Origin: Salinactinospora qingdaonensis
GTDB lineage: Bacteria > Actinomycetota > Actinomycetes > Streptosporangiales > Streptosporangiaceae
Reading direction: 5' to 3'
NCBI RefSeq assembly: GCF_039539445.1
Contig: NZ_BAABDD010000008.1
Location: forward strand, 1-64,000
DNA length: 64,000 bases
Shown: positions 53,211 to 62,424 of the stretch, in pieces
Position numbering within the stretch: position 1 is the stretch's first letter
How the letters are laid out: each line of letters opens with the position of its first letter
Position numbers and translations under genes: made by a program
The notes under the pieces: model-generated
Told to the model about the DNA's origin: nothing
The model's database searches: none
The model's input: the letters and a program-made list of their open reading frames with translations, nothing else

Positions 53211-55127
53211 ATGTCTGAGACAACGCGCCACTCCCGCGAGTCCTACGACGTCGTGGTGATCGGGGCCGGCGGCGCCGGTCTGCGCGCCGCGATCGAGGCC
53301 CGCCAGCAGGGAAAACGAACCGCCGTCATTTCCAAGTCGCTGTTCGGCAAGGCGCACACCGTCATGGCAGAGGGCGGCGCCGCAGCCGCCTTGGGCAACG
53401 TCAACGCTCATGACACCTGGGAGGTGCATTTCCGCGACACCATCCGCGGTGGGAAATTCCTCAACAACCCCCGCATGGCCGAACTGCACGCCAAAGAGGC
53501 AGCCCAGCGCATCCTGGAACTGGAGTACTGGGGCGCCCTGTTCGACCGCACCCCCACCGGCACGATCAGCCAGCGCAACTTCGGCGGACACGAGTATCCG
53601 CGCCTGGCCCACGTCGGTGACCGCACGGGGCTGGAACTGATCCGCACCCTCCAACAGCGCGTCGTGCAACTCCAGCAAGCCGACGCCGCCGAACTGGGCG
53701 ACCCCGAAGCCATGCTCAAGGTCTACGCCGAGACCACCATCACCGAACTGGTGAAAGACGGCGAGCGTATCGCGGGCGCCGTGGGCTATCTGCGCGACAC
53801 CGGCGAGGTCGTGGTGTTCGAGGCCCCGGCGGTCGTCCTGGCCACCGGCGGCATCGGTAGGTCGTTCAAGGTGACGTCGAACTCCTGGGAGTACACCGGC
53901 GACGGCCACGCGCTGGCGATGCGTGCCGGGGCGACCCTGATCAACATGGAGTTCGTGCAGTTCCACCCCACCGGCATGGTGTGGCCTCCCTCCGTCAACG
54001 GCATCCTCGTCACCGAGTCGGTCCGCGGCGACGGCGGTGTGCTGCTCAACTCCGAGCGGCGCCGGTTCATGTTCGACTATGTGCCCGACGTCTTCCGCTC
54101 GCACTACGCCGAGACCGAAGCCGAGGCCGACGGCTGGTACAGCGACCCCGACAACAACCGCCGGCCACCCGAGCTGCTGCCCCGCGACGAGGTAGCCCGG
54201 GCCATCAACAACGAGGTCAAGGAGGGGCGCGGCTCCCCACACGGCGGGGTCTTCCTCGACGTCTCCAGCCGCATGCCGGCTGAGGAGATCATGCGGCGGC
54301 TGCCCTCGATGCACCACCAGTTCAAGGAGCTGGCCGACGTCGACATCACCGCCGAGCCCATGGAGGTCGGGCCGACGTGCCACTACGTCATGGGAGGTGT
54401 CGAGGTCGAGCCCGACACCGGCGCATCGCTGGTCCCCGGCCTGTTCGCCGCCGGTGAGGTCGCCGGCGGGATGCACGGCTCCAACCGGCTGGGAGGCAAC
54501 TCCCTGTCGGACCTGCTGGTGTTTGGCCGCCGCAGCGGCATGGGCGCCGCGGCCTACCTCGACGAACTGGGCGAGGAGCGCCCGGCGCTGAGCGAGGAGG
54601 CGGTAGCCGCGGCCACGCAGTCCCTCCTCGAACCCCTGGAGCGCGACAGCGGGGAGAGCCCCTACCTGTTGCACCAGGAGATCCAGAACACCATGAACGA
54701 ACTCGTCGGCATCATCCGCAACGGCCCGGAGATGGAGCAGGCGCTAGAAGCACTGGCCGAACTGGACAAACGAGTGGCCGAGGTGCGGGCGGAAGGCGGG
54801 CGCGCCTACAACCCCGGCTGGCATCTGGCGCTGGATCTACGCAACATGCTGCTGGTCTCCGAGGCCATCGCACGTTCGGCGCTGCGGCGCGAGGAGTCGC
54901 GCGGCGGGCACACCCGTGACGACTTCCCCCACATGTCCTCACAGTGGCGCCGCGTCACCCTGGTCTCCCACCTGACCGAGGACGGGGTGGGGCTACGCCA
55001 GCAGCCGCTGGACGAGCTGCGGCCGGACCTGCTCAACCTGTTCGAGCGGGACGAGCTGGCCAAATACCTGACCGAAGCAGAACTCGCCATGGCCGACGCA
55101 CGCAAGGAGGGCGACACAGGTGAGTGA
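53211..55127 (+). CDS. Succinate dehydrogenase/fumarate reductase flavoprotein (Sdh1 type)
   Basis: The 638-residue protein has GAGGAGLRAAIEARQQG for FAD, the FAD-linked histidine region KAHTVMAEGGAAAALGN, substrate-loop segments QFHPTGMVWPPS and HYVMGGVEVEPD, and GGMHGSNRLGGNSLSD. It matches Rv0248c-type Sdh1, which couples succinate oxidation to menaquinone. It is 37 bases after the membrane subunit and overlaps the iron-sulfur gene by eight bases. Confidence 0.92.
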   Translation: MSETTRHSRESYDVVVIGAGGAGLRAAIEARQQGKRTAVISKSLFGKAHTVMAEGGAAAALGNVNAHDTWEVHFRDTIRGGKFLNNPRMAELHAKEAAQRILELEYWGALFDRTPTGTISQRNFGGHEYPRLAHVGDRTGLELIRTLQQRVVQLQQADAAELGDPEAMLKVYAETTITELVKDGERIAGAVGYLRDTGEVVVFEAPAVVLATGGIGRSFKVTSNSWEYTGDGHALAMRAGATLINMEFVQFHPTGMVWPPSVNGILVTESVRGDGGVLLNSERRRFMFDYVPDVFRSHYAETEAEADGWYSDPDNNRRPPELLPRDEVARAINNEVKEGRGSPHGGVFLDVSSRMPAEEIMRRLPSMHHQFKELADVDITAEPMEVGPTCHYVMGGVEVEPDTGASLVPGLFAAGEVAGGMHGSNRLGGNSLSDLLVFGRRSGMGAAAYLDELGEERPALSEEAVAAATQSLLEPLERDSGESPYLLHQEIQNTMNELVGIIRNGPEMEQALEALAELDKRVAEVRAEGGRAYNPGWHLALDLRNMLLVSEAIARSALRREESRGGHTRDDFPHMSSQWRRVTLVSHLTEDGVGLRQQPLDELRPDLLNLFERDELAKYLTEAELAMADARKEGDTGE

Positions 55128-55947
55128 GACGACGGCACGCACGGCGAGGCTGCGCGTGTGGCGCGGAGACAGCGGCGCCGGTGAACTCGTCGACTACGAG
55201 GTCGAGGCCCACGAGGGCGAAGTGCTTCTCGATGTGCTGCACCGGCTTCAGGCCACCCAGTGCCCGGATCTGGCGGTGCGGTGGAACTGCAAGGCGGGCA
55301 AGTGCGGCTCGTGCTCGATGGAGATCAACGGGCGCCCCCGACTGTCGTGTATGACCCGGATGAGCACACTGCCGCTGGACGAGGCCATCACGGTGACGCC
55401 GATGCGCACCTTTCCCGTGGTCCGCGATCTGGTGTGCGACGTGTCCTACAACTACGAGAAGGCGCGCCAGATCCCGTCCTTCACCCCCGAGGCCGGCACC
55501 GAGCCGGGCGACTTCCGCATGATGCAGCAGGACGTGGCGCGCTCGCAGGAGTTCCGCAAGTGCATCGAGTGCTTCCTGTGCCAGGACGTCTGCCACGTCA
55601 TCCGCGACCATGAGGAGAACAAGGAGGCGTTCGCCGGGCCACGGTTCCTGATGCGCGTCAGCGAACTTCAACTCCACCCTGAGGACACCGCCGACCGCCG
55701 CGCGATCTCCCAGGACGAGTTCGGGCTCGGCTACTGCAACATCACCAAGTGCTGCACCGAGGTGTGCCCCGAACACATCAAGATCACCGACAACGCTCTC
55801 ATCCCCCTCAAAGAGCGCGTGGCCGACCGCCGTTACGACCCGCTGGTATGGCTGGGCAGCAAGATCGGACTGCGTCCCGGGCTGCGGGACACGCCGATCG
55901 TGCCCAACACCAAGCCGAACTCGCAGCCCCGCGGGGAGCAGAGCTGA
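55120..55947 (+). CDS. Succinate dehydrogenase/fumarate reductase iron-sulfur protein (Sdh1 type)
   Basis: The 275-residue protein has CKAGKCGSCSMEINGRPRLSC for 2Fe-2S, CIECFLCQDVCHV for 4Fe-4S and CNITKCCTEVCPEHIKI for 3Fe-4S. It matches Rv0247c. The GTG start lies inside the last codons of the flavoprotein gene (GTGAGTGA), which implies coupled translation. A hairpin at 55994-56023 ends the operon. Confidence 0.92.
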   Translation: MSETTARTARLRVWRGDSGAGELVDYEVEAHEGEVLLDVLHRLQATQCPDLAVRWNCKAGKCGSCSMEINGRPRLSCMTRMSTLPLDEAITVTPMRTFPVVRDLVCDVSYNYEKARQIPSFTPEAGTEPGDFRMMQQDVARSQEFRKCIECFLCQDVCHVIRDHEENKEAFAGPRFLMRVSELQLHPEDTADRRAISQDEFGLGYCNITKCCTEVCPEHIKITDNALIPLKERVADRRYDPLVWLGSKIGLRPGLRDTPIVPNTKPNSQPRGEQS

Positions 55948-55993
55948 CACCGCTCGCCCCGCCGAGGCCCTAACACGCGAGACGAACGATGTC

Positions 55994-56023
55994 GCCCGGC
56001 CGTCGCGGTACCGGCGGCCGGGC
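55994..56023. terminator. Hairpin after the second SDH operon
   Basis: GCCCGGCCG and its exact complement form a 9-bp stem around a 12-base loop, 47 bases after the iron-sulfur gene and 20 bases past the stop of the convergent monooxygenase gene. It can serve both. Confidence 0.75.
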
Positions 56024-56042
56024 AGCTAGCCGCCGCAGGACG

Positions 56043-57227
56043 TCACGCCCAGCGGCGCGCGGCCCCGCCGGGGGGCTGCCAATCCTGGGCGGGACGCACA
56101 TACTGCGACAGCAACAGCGGCGCGAGCTTTCCCACGACGCTGGCTCCGGTATCCCGGAGGCGGATGAGCAACGGCGACTCGCTTTGCGCCATCTCGGCGA
56201 GCTGGGCGGAGCGCTGCACCATCCGAGTGGTACGGGGCAACCGCGCGTCGGTGTAGGAGCGCAACGCGTTGGGCACGTAGGCGACGGATTCGTCGACGTG
56301 GTGGGCGAGCACCACAGCGTCCTCGATCGCCTGACACGCGCCTTGGGCGAGGTTGGGAGTCATCGCGTGCGCCGCGTCTCCCAGGAGCGCGACGCGTCCC
56401 TTGCCGTAGGCGGGCAACGGAGTGTCGATGTGCCAGGCATCGGTGCGCAGCACCCCCTCCGGTTCGGCCGCCTCGATCAGGTCGGGGATGGGGGCGTGCC
56501 AATCCCCGAACCGGCGCAACAGCTCAGCCCGCTCGTCCACAGCCTTCTGCCCAGCCGGCACGTTCGCGGTGGCGTAGCAGTAGACACGATCGCCGGCCAG
56601 GGGCAGCATGCCCACCACACCGCCTTTGCCCCAGCTTTCGCCGTAGGCCATGTCCGGGCTGGGGCGGTCGACGACGAACCGCCACGAGGTGAAGCCGGCG
56701 TAGACGGGGCCAGGGTGTTCCAGGAACAGTTCGGGCCTAACCGAGGAGCGCAACCCATCAGCGGCCACGACAAGATCGGCGGTCAGCTCGCCGGAACCGG
56801 TGCCCACGCGGGCGGGGCGGCGGGTGTCGCCCGGGTCGACACTGGTGACGGTGGTCGCGGTGTGCAGCGCGCCCGCCGGCAAGCACGAGGCCAAGGCGGC
56901 GATGAGCTCGGAACGCAGCAGCACGACGAGTTCATCGCCCAGCCTGCGACGCATGTAGCCGACTGTGGTGCGCAGGAGCCAGCGGCCGTCTTGGCGGCGC
57001 AGCCCCGCCACTCCCTGAACGGCGGAGCGTTCCCGCACGGAGTCGCCCACCCCAAGGGCGTCGAGAGCCCGCAGCCCGTTGGGCGCCACCGCGAGGCCGG
57101 CCCCCACCGGATCGAGAGCGGGGGCGCGCTCACAGACCGTGACGGCCCAGCCTCGCTGGTAAAGGGCCGCGCCTGCTGCGAGTCCACCAACCCCGCCCCC
57201 GATCACGACAGCGTGCGGCTGCGCCAT
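56043..57227 (-). CDS. FAD-dependent aromatic monooxygenase
   Basis: The 394-residue class A flavin monooxygenase has GGGVGGLAAGAALYQRGW for FAD, the DG motif LVVAADGLRSSVR and the GD motif ALLGDAAHAMTPNLAQGACQ. It resembles salicylate or 3-hydroxybenzoate hydroxylase-like proteins but the substrate is not readable. GGAGGG sits eight bases before the ATG. Downstream of the TIGR03086 gene on the same strand, 66 bases away, so possibly co-transcribed. Confidence 0.87.
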   Translation of the reverse strand: MAQPHAVVIGGGVGGLAAGAALYQRGWAVTVCERAPALDPVGAGLAVAPNGLRALDALGVGDSVRERSAVQGVAGLRRQDGRWLLRTTVGYMRRRLGDELVVLLRSELIAALASCLPAGALHTATTVTSVDPGDTRRPARVGTGSGELTADLVVAADGLRSSVRPELFLEHPGPVYAGFTSWRFVVDRPSPDMAYGESWGKGGVVGMLPLAGDRVYCYATANVPAGQKAVDERAELLRRFGDWHAPIPDLIEAAEPEGVLRTDAWHIDTPLPAYGKGRVALLGDAAHAMTPNLAQGACQAIEDAVVLAHHVDESVAYVPNALRSYTDARLPRTTRMVQRSAQLAEMAQSESPLLIRLRDTGASVVGKLAPLLLSQYVRPAQDWQPPGGAARRWA

Positions 57228-57293
57228 GGCGTCGCCCTCCGATTCACTCCAGCGGTCGTAACCCCCGGAAAATAACGGCTTTGGAAAACCAGG

Positions 57294-57869
57294 CTACGGC
57301 TGTCGACCGAGGAACGCGACGAAACGCTCCGTTTTCGTCGCCGCGGGGCCGACGTGGACCTGATGGCCGATCGTGGTGCCGCGCACCTCCGGACGCACGA
57401 AGTCCGTGGCGAAGGCCATCGCGGTGTCGACGAGCGGGGCGGGGAGGGTGTCGTCCTGTCCGGTGGCGCGGGCGATGTCCCAGCCGTGGGCGACGGCGTC
57501 GAGGGCGATGAGCTTGGCCAGCACAGCTCCGGGGAACTCGGCCCCGGTGGGCATCGCGACGGTGCGCTCCCAACCGCCAGGGTCGGCGAAGGTCTCCCGA
57601 GCCAAGGCGGCGGCCTTTGCAAACGCCTGCTCCGGCTCGCCGGTGAACGCGGTGGCGGCCGTGGCAGCGGGGGCGAGGTGCTCCGCCTCGACGGGGTGTC
57701 CGGCGGCGATGCGGGAAAGCAGCGTGGTCGTGGCGATCACGTGGTTGAGCAGCGCACCCAGCTCCCACTCCCGGCAGGGGGTGGGAGCGGTCAGCGGGAT
57801 CGAACCGATACCGCCGACCTTGCCGGCCATGAAGTCAAGCCCGTCATGGAGGAAGCTCTGGTCAACCAC
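57294..57869 (-). CDS. TIGR03086-type DinB/MDMPI-fold metal-binding protein
   Basis: The 191-residue four-helix protein has histidines in LLNHVIATTT, AEHLAP and DAVAHGWDIARATGQ in the DinB/mycothiol-dependent isomerase arrangement. Such proteins use mycothiol or other thiols in isomerase or transferase reactions, or bind metal with unknown role. The GTG at 57869 is preceded by GGAGGG. A perfect 21-bp palindrome lies just upstream, so it is likely repressed by a TetR or MarR regulator. Confidence 0.82.
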   Translation of the reverse strand: MVDQSFLHDGLDFMAGKVGGIGSIPLTAPTPCREWELGALLNHVIATTTLLSRIAAGHPVEAEHLAPAATAATAFTGEPEQAFAKAAALARETFADPGGWERTVAMPTGAEFPGAVLAKLIALDAVAHGWDIARATGQDDTLPAPLVDTAMAFATDFVRPEVRGTTIGHQVHVGPAATKTERFVAFLGRQP

Positions 57870-57891
57870 AAACCCTCCAATTCGATCGTGT

Positions 57892-57912
57892 GTACGAATA
57901 CAGTATTCGTAC
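57892..57912 (-). promoter_or_regulatory. 21-bp perfect palindromic operator
   Basis: GTACGAATAC and GTATTCGTAC flank a single central A. It begins 22 bases upstream of the GTG of the TIGR03086 gene, where a repressor would block transcription. Additional CGATCGT (57883-57889) and ACGATCG (57918-57924) lie either side. Confidence 0.75.
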
Positions 57913-58000
57913 CATGTACGATCGCTGAAGAAAAGCCGGGACGCACGAGCCCGCTGTGGTGGGGTTTGTCCGCCCGAAAGCCCCACCGGTAGGGGAAAGC

Positions 58001-59887
58001 TCAGCCGCGCTTGCGGTTGGCCGCGATCCGGCCGCGTTCCTTCTGGTCGAGGATGACCTTGCGAATCCGCACCGCGTCCGGGGTGACCTCGACGCACTCG
58101 TCTTCGCGGCAAAACTCCAACGCCTGCTCCAGCGAGAGCTTGCGCGGGGGCACCAGCCGCTCCAACTCCTCAGAGGTGGACGAGCGCATGTTGGTGAGCT
58201 TCTTCTCCTTGCTGATGTTGACGTCCATATCGTCGGAGCGGGAGTTCTCGCCCACGATCATGCCTTCGTAGACCTCGGTGCCGGGTTCGACGAAGAGGAC
58301 CCCCCGCTCTTGCAGATTGAACATGGCATAGGTCATGGCCTGGCCGGAGCGGTCGGCCACGAGTGATCCCGAGGGGCGGGTACGCAGCTCACCGAACCAG
58401 GGCTCGAAGCCTTCAAAGACGTGGTGGGCGATCCCGCTGCCACGAGTCTCGGTGAGGAACTCGGTGCGGAACCCGATAAGGCCGCGGGAGGGGACCAGCC
58501 AGTCCATGCGCACCCAGCCCATACCGTGGTTGGTCATGTGCTCCATACGCCCCTTGCGGACGCTGAGAAGCTGGGTGATGGCACCAAGGTAGTCCTCGGG
58601 GGCGTCGACGGTGAGCCGCTCGACCGGCTCGTGCACCTGGCCGTCGACCTGCTTGGTGACTACCCGCGGCTTGCCGACGGTCAACTCGTAGCCTTCGCGA
58701 CGCATCGTCTCGATGAGGATCGCCAGCGCCAACTCACCGCGGCCGTGAACCTCCCAACTGTCGGGACGGTCGGTGGGCAGCACGCGCAGCGAGACGTTAC
58801 CGATCAGCTCGCGGTCGAGGCGCTCCTTGACCAACCGGGCGGTGACTTTGGTGCCCTTGGTCCGGCCTACCAGCGGCGAGGTGTTGATGCCGATCGTCAT
58901 CGAGATGGCGGGCTCGTCGACTGTGATCAGTGGGAGGGGGCGCGGGTCCTCCGGAGCGGCCAGGGTCTCGCCGATCATGATGTCGGGGATGCCGGCGATG
59001 GCGATGATGTCGCCGGGACCGGCCTGCTCGGCGGGCTGGCGCTCCAGCGCCTCGGTCATGAGCAACTCGGTGATCTTGACCTGCTGAGTCGTGCTATCGC
59101 CGCGAATCCAGGCGACCTGCTGCCCCTTTTTGATCTCGCCCTGGCGCACCCGGCACAGCGCGAGCCGACCCAGGAAGGGAGAGGCGTCGATGTTGGTGAC
59201 GTGAGCCTGCAACGGCGCCCCGGGCACGTACTCCGGGGCGGGGATGGTGTCGAGGATCGTGCGAAACAACGGCTCCAGGTCGGGGTTCTCCGGAACGGAG
59301 CCGTCGGCGGGGCGCTCCAAGGAGGCCCGGCCGTCTCGGGCGCAGGCGTAGACGATGGGGAAATCGATCTGATCCTCATCGGCGTCGAGGTCGAGGAACA
59401 GTTCATAGGTGTCGTCAACGACCTGATCGACCCGACTGTCGGAACGGTCGACCTTGTTGATCACCAAGATCACGGGGAGTTTGGCGGCCAGCGCCTTCCG
59501 CAGGACGAACCGGGTTTGGGGGAGCGGGCCCTCACTGGCGTCGACCAACAGCACCACGCCGTCGACCATCGACAGGCCCCGCTCGACCTCGCCGCCGAAG
59601 TCGGCGTGGCCGGGGGTGTCGATGATATTGATGACGACGTCCTCGGCTCCCGGCCTGGTGTAGTGCACGGCCGTGTTCTTGGCGAGGATGGTGATGCCCT
59701 TCTCGCGCTCCAGGTCGTTGGAGTCCATGACGCGCTCATCGACGTCCTGGTTAGTTCGGAAGGCGCCCGACTGCCAGAGCATGGCGTCGACGAGGGTTGT
59801 CTTGCCGTGGTCGACATGGGCGACGATGGCAACGTTGCGGATATCGGTACGGCGCGCGGAGCCTACAGCGTGCGTGGCGCTGGACAT
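58001..59887 (-). CDS. typA: Ribosome-associated GTPase TypA/BipA
   Basis: The 628-residue translational GTPase has AHVDHGKTTL (G1), KGITI (G2), DTPGHADFGGEVER (G3), NKVDRSDS (G4), EF-G-like domains and the TypA-specific C-terminal LNMRSST-like region (KLTNMRSSTSEELERL). It acts on the ribosome under stress and low temperature. The start ATG at 59887 is the usual N-terminus. It stands alone on the minus strand. Confidence 0.95.
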   Translation of the reverse strand: MSSATHAVGSARRTDIRNVAIVAHVDHGKTTLVDAMLWQSGAFRTNQDVDERVMDSNDLEREKGITILAKNTAVHYTRPGAEDVVINIIDTPGHADFGGEVERGLSMVDGVVLLVDASEGPLPQTRFVLRKALAAKLPVILVINKVDRSDSRVDQVVDDTYELFLDLDADEDQIDFPIVYACARDGRASLERPADGSVPENPDLEPLFRTILDTIPAPEYVPGAPLQAHVTNIDASPFLGRLALCRVRQGEIKKGQQVAWIRGDSTTQQVKITELLMTEALERQPAEQAGPGDIIAIAGIPDIMIGETLAAPEDPRPLPLITVDEPAISMTIGINTSPLVGRTKGTKVTARLVKERLDRELIGNVSLRVLPTDRPDSWEVHGRGELALAILIETMRREGYELTVGKPRVVTKQVDGQVHEPVERLTVDAPEDYLGAITQLLSVRKGRMEHMTNHGMGWVRMDWLVPSRGLIGFRTEFLTETRGSGIAHHVFEGFEPWFGELRTRPSGSLVADRSGQAMTYAMFNLQERGVLFVEPGTEVYEGMIVGENSRSDDMDVNISKEKKLTNMRSSTSEELERLVPPRKLSLEQALEFCREDECVEVTPDAVRIRKVILDQKERGRIAANRKRG

Positions 59888-60015
59888 GCGAAAGTCTCGA
59901 TCTCATCCGGTGGGAACGACCGCGCTTCCCGCGGCCGTGTGTCAGTCTATGCGCAGCGGTCCGGTGTCCTGGGACGGGATGCGCCGACGACCCACCCCCG
60001 CCCATACGTCAAAAG

Positions 60016-60034
60016 TTAGGTCAGGCTACCCTGA
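60016..60034 (+). promoter_or_regulatory. Iron box (IdeR/DmdR-type operator)
   Basis: TTAGGTCAGGCTACCCTGA closely matches the 19-bp actinobacterial iron box TTAGGTTAGGCTCACCTAA. It lies 88 bases before the siderophore-binding lipoprotein gene and would repress it when iron is plentiful. Confidence 0.8.
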
Positions 60035-60121
60035 ATTACCTATGTCCATGTTGGGGCATATTTAGAGCGCTTTGCCGTATTTCCACGTAAAGCGTGCTTT
60101 TTTGACCTAATAGGGGGGTCT

Positions 60122-61165
60122 ATGTTGGACGACGCACACCGCGCCCCGGCCTGGCGGCTGGCCGGCGCCGCGACGGCCATAGTGGCCGCTGCTGCCCTGA
60201 CCGGCTGCGGCGGTTCCGGCGAGTCGGACGAGGGGGGCTCGACCGCCGCCGAATCCGCCGACACGGGCGCCTTCCCCGTCTCGATCGAGCACACCTACGG
60301 TTCCACCGAGATCACCGAACGCCCGGAGCGCATCGTTACCGTGGGCTGGTCAGACGAGGGGACCCTGCTGGAGTTGGGGATCGTGCCCGTGGGTATAGCG
60401 GAATCGACTTTCGCCAGCGAAGACGGCTACCTGCCCTGGGACGTCGCCAAGATCGAGGAGCTGGGCGGCGAGCTGCCCACCCTGATCAACACCGACAACG
60501 GCATCCCCACCGAGCAGGTCGCCACACTGGCCCCCGACCTGATCCTGGGCGTGCAGTCGGGGATGCAAGAGAGCGAGTACGAGGACCTCTCCCAGGTCGC
60601 GCCGACCATCCCCTACCTGGACCAGCCGTGGATGACCGGCTGGCAGGAACAGACCCAGGCGATCGGCACGGCGGTGGGCAAGCCCGACGAGGCCACAGCC
60701 CTCGTAGCGGAGACCGAGGACTACCTCGCCGAACTCGCCGCGGAGCACCCCGAGTTCGAGGGCACCTCCTTTGTCATCGGCACCATGTACGAAGGCGAGT
60801 TCGCCTTCTACGTCGAAGGCGAACCCCGCGCGGAGCTGATGAAGCAGCTCGGGTTCACTCCGGCGGAGGTGACCGATGAGCTGCACGTGGCCGACGGGCA
60901 GTTCTACGGGACGCTGAGCATGGAAAACGCCGACAAGATCGATGCGCAGACCATGGTGATGTGGTTCAACACCGCCGAGGACCAACAGCGCATCGAGGAC
61001 AACGAGGTGTTCCAGCAGATCCCGGCCGTGCGCGATGGCGGCTACATCGCCTTCAACGACCCGGCACTGGCGATGGCCGTGTCGACCCCTAACCCGCTGA
61101 GCCTGCCATGGGCGATGGACGAGTTCGTGCCCGAGCTCGGCAAGGCGGCCCAGGGCCAGGCGTGA
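60122..61165 (+). CDS. Iron-siderophore ABC transporter substrate-binding lipoprotein
   Basis: The 347-residue protein has a signal sequence with lipobox LTGC (cysteine near residue 29) and the FepB/FhuD-type fold: ERPERIVTVGWSDEGTLLELG, LAPDLILGVQSG and the long connecting helix. It would capture ferric siderophore outside the cell. An iron box precedes it. No permease or ATPase genes follow; the next gene is convergent. ATG at 60122 has GGGGGG just upstream. Confidence 0.9.
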   Translation: MLDDAHRAPAWRLAGAATAIVAAAALTGCGGSGESDEGGSTAAESADTGAFPVSIEHTYGSTEITERPERIVTVGWSDEGTLLELGIVPVGIAESTFASEDGYLPWDVAKIEELGGELPTLINTDNGIPTEQVATLAPDLILGVQSGMQESEYEDLSQVAPTIPYLDQPWMTGWQEQTQAIGTAVGKPDEATALVAETEDYLAELAAEHPEFEGTSFVIGTMYEGEFAFYVEGEPRAELMKQLGFTPAEVTDELHVADGQFYGTLSMENADKIDAQTMVMWFNTAEDQQRIEDNEVFQQIPAVRDGGYIAFNDPALAMAVSTPNPLSLPWAMDEFVPELGKAAQGQA

Positions 61166-61177
61166 GCCAGGACGGTT

Positions 61178-61224
61178 GCGCCGCCGGCCGTGCGCGAGCG
61201 CACCCCGAGATCGGCCGGCGGCGC
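61178..61224. terminator. Hairpin after the siderophore-binding gene
   Basis: GCGCCGCCGGCC and its complement form a 12-bp stem, with a nested GTGCGC-GA-GCGCAC dyad in the loop. It lies 13 bases after the lipoprotein stop and 21 bases before the convergent NUDIX stop, so it probably serves both. Confidence 0.85.
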
Positions 61225-61244
61225 GGCCGGTGAGCCCGGAAAGC

Positions 61245-61664
61245 TCACTGCTCCTGCCCGCAATCGAGGTAAGGCCGGATATCAGCCAGAAACGGCACAT
61301 CAGCGGGCAGCCAGTCGACGTCGGTGAGTGCGGTCGCGCACAGCCAGCGCAGGGAGAGGTGCTCTAGCGGCTGAGGGGTCCCGTCAACGAGATCGGCGAT
61401 CCACACTCGCAGCAGCGCCGGCGATGCTTGCGGGCGCAGCGGGAGGGCGACCTCGCGGGCGAGGGACAGGCGCGGACGGATCTTGACCCCGAGCTCCTCC
61501 TGACACTCCCGGACGAGGGCGACCTCCTCGGTCTCACCCGGATCGACCTTGCCGCCGGGCAGCTCCCACCTGCCACGCAACTGCGGCGGGCTCGCGCGCT
61601 GGGCGGCGAGAAGTGCCCCTCCACAGACGATAGCGGCGCCGACGACGGTCAAGGAATCGCTCAC
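61245..61664 (-). CDS. NUDIX hydrolase (MutT-like)
   Basis: The 139-residue protein has a complete NUDIX box, GGKVDPGETEEVALVRECQE plus ELGV, in residues 37-60, and LLAAQRASPPQLRGRWELPG before it, as in MutT/8-oxo-dGTPases. It should hydrolyse oxidised or non-canonical nucleoside triphosphates. Start is ATG at 61664. Convergent with the lipoprotein gene. Confidence 0.9.
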   Translation of the reverse strand: MSDSLTVVGAAIVCGGALLAAQRASPPQLRGRWELPGGKVDPGETEEVALVRECQEELGVKIRPRLSLAREVALPLRPQASPALLRVWIADLVDGTPQPLEHLSLRWLCATALTDVDWLPADVPFLADIRPYLDCGQEQ

Positions 61665-61771
61665 GCCTCAAAACGCTACTGCCTCGCCGGAACCGCTACC
61701 TGCCGGTGGGGTGCCGGGGGCTCCCGAACACGCCAGCTGCCCGGCTCCTGCTGGGGAGCCGACGGAAACGC

Positions 61772-62083
61772 TCACGCGGCGGCGGGCATGGACGAGGACA
61801 CCCCGCTGAGACGGCGCGCCGCTCCCTCGGGGTCGTCAGCGGGGTGGGTCGTCGTGTGCCCGTGCTCGTCGGACCAGCGAAAGGTTCCCCCCATGCACCA
61901 CACGGTGAGTCCGGCGCGGATCGACAGCGAGGCCACCGTGGCATGCCCGGCGGCGTAGAGCCGCCGCATACCGGCCGCCGTGAGATAGCTGTGCAGCATG
62001 CTGACGGCCTGGACCGGTGTGAGCCGTAGGGAGGGATCGATCCAAGAGAGGGTGCCCACGGAACGTGTGCCTTTCCATGTCAT
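61772..62083 (-). CDS. Hypothetical protein
   Basis: This 103-residue protein contains LSWIDPSLRLTPVQAVSMLH, then SYLTAAGMRRLYAAGHATVA, then GLTVWCMGGTFRWSD. The regular helix-sheet pattern and lack of long low-complexity runs suggest a real small domain, but no family is recognised. There is no strong ribosome binding site before the ATG at 62083. A 19-base dyad lies about 100 bases upstream. Confidence 0.5.
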   Translation of the reverse strand: MTWKGTRSVGTLSWIDPSLRLTPVQAVSMLHSYLTAAGMRRLYAAGHATVASLSIRAGLTVWCMGGTFRWSDEHGHTTTHPADDPEGAARRLSGVSSSMPAAA

Positions 62084-62183
62084 TAGCCGGGACCATGCCG
62101 GGTCTCGAGATCCAGTACACCGGGAGATGGCCGGCGGACGTACCGCCGTAGTCTTTTCTTCCCGTACCCACCCCCAACCGCCC

Positions 62184-62202
62184 CGCAAACACAATGTTTG
62201 CG
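62184..62202. promoter_or_regulatory. Dyad between two small divergent genes
   Basis: CGCAAACA and TGTTTGCG are exact complements around CAA and are followed on the plus strand by a T-rich stretch. It could be an operator for the genes at 62083 and 62425, or a plus-strand intrinsic terminator, though no plus-strand gene lies just before it. Confidence 0.5.
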
Positions 62203-62424
62203 TTTCTATTAATTTTTGATTACGACGTCTCCCTCTACTCCACCCCCGCGCACTTCGCGTCTGACTCCCCTACTGCCCCACCCGCGCCCTCGCGCGACCA
62301 AGGACGTAGCACCTGACTGCCGACATCGGCCGCGACCGTGTGGCGAACAGATAATCCGGGCATATGTGGACAATGGGGCAGAACACTCGCCGGAGGGGAC
62401 CGTCATGGGGGAGGTACGGGCGGG

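Noticed and set aside
58421..60019. 532-residue plus-strand frame
   Set aside because: It is antisense to typA, whose motifs are complete; the composition is that of a high-GC shadow.
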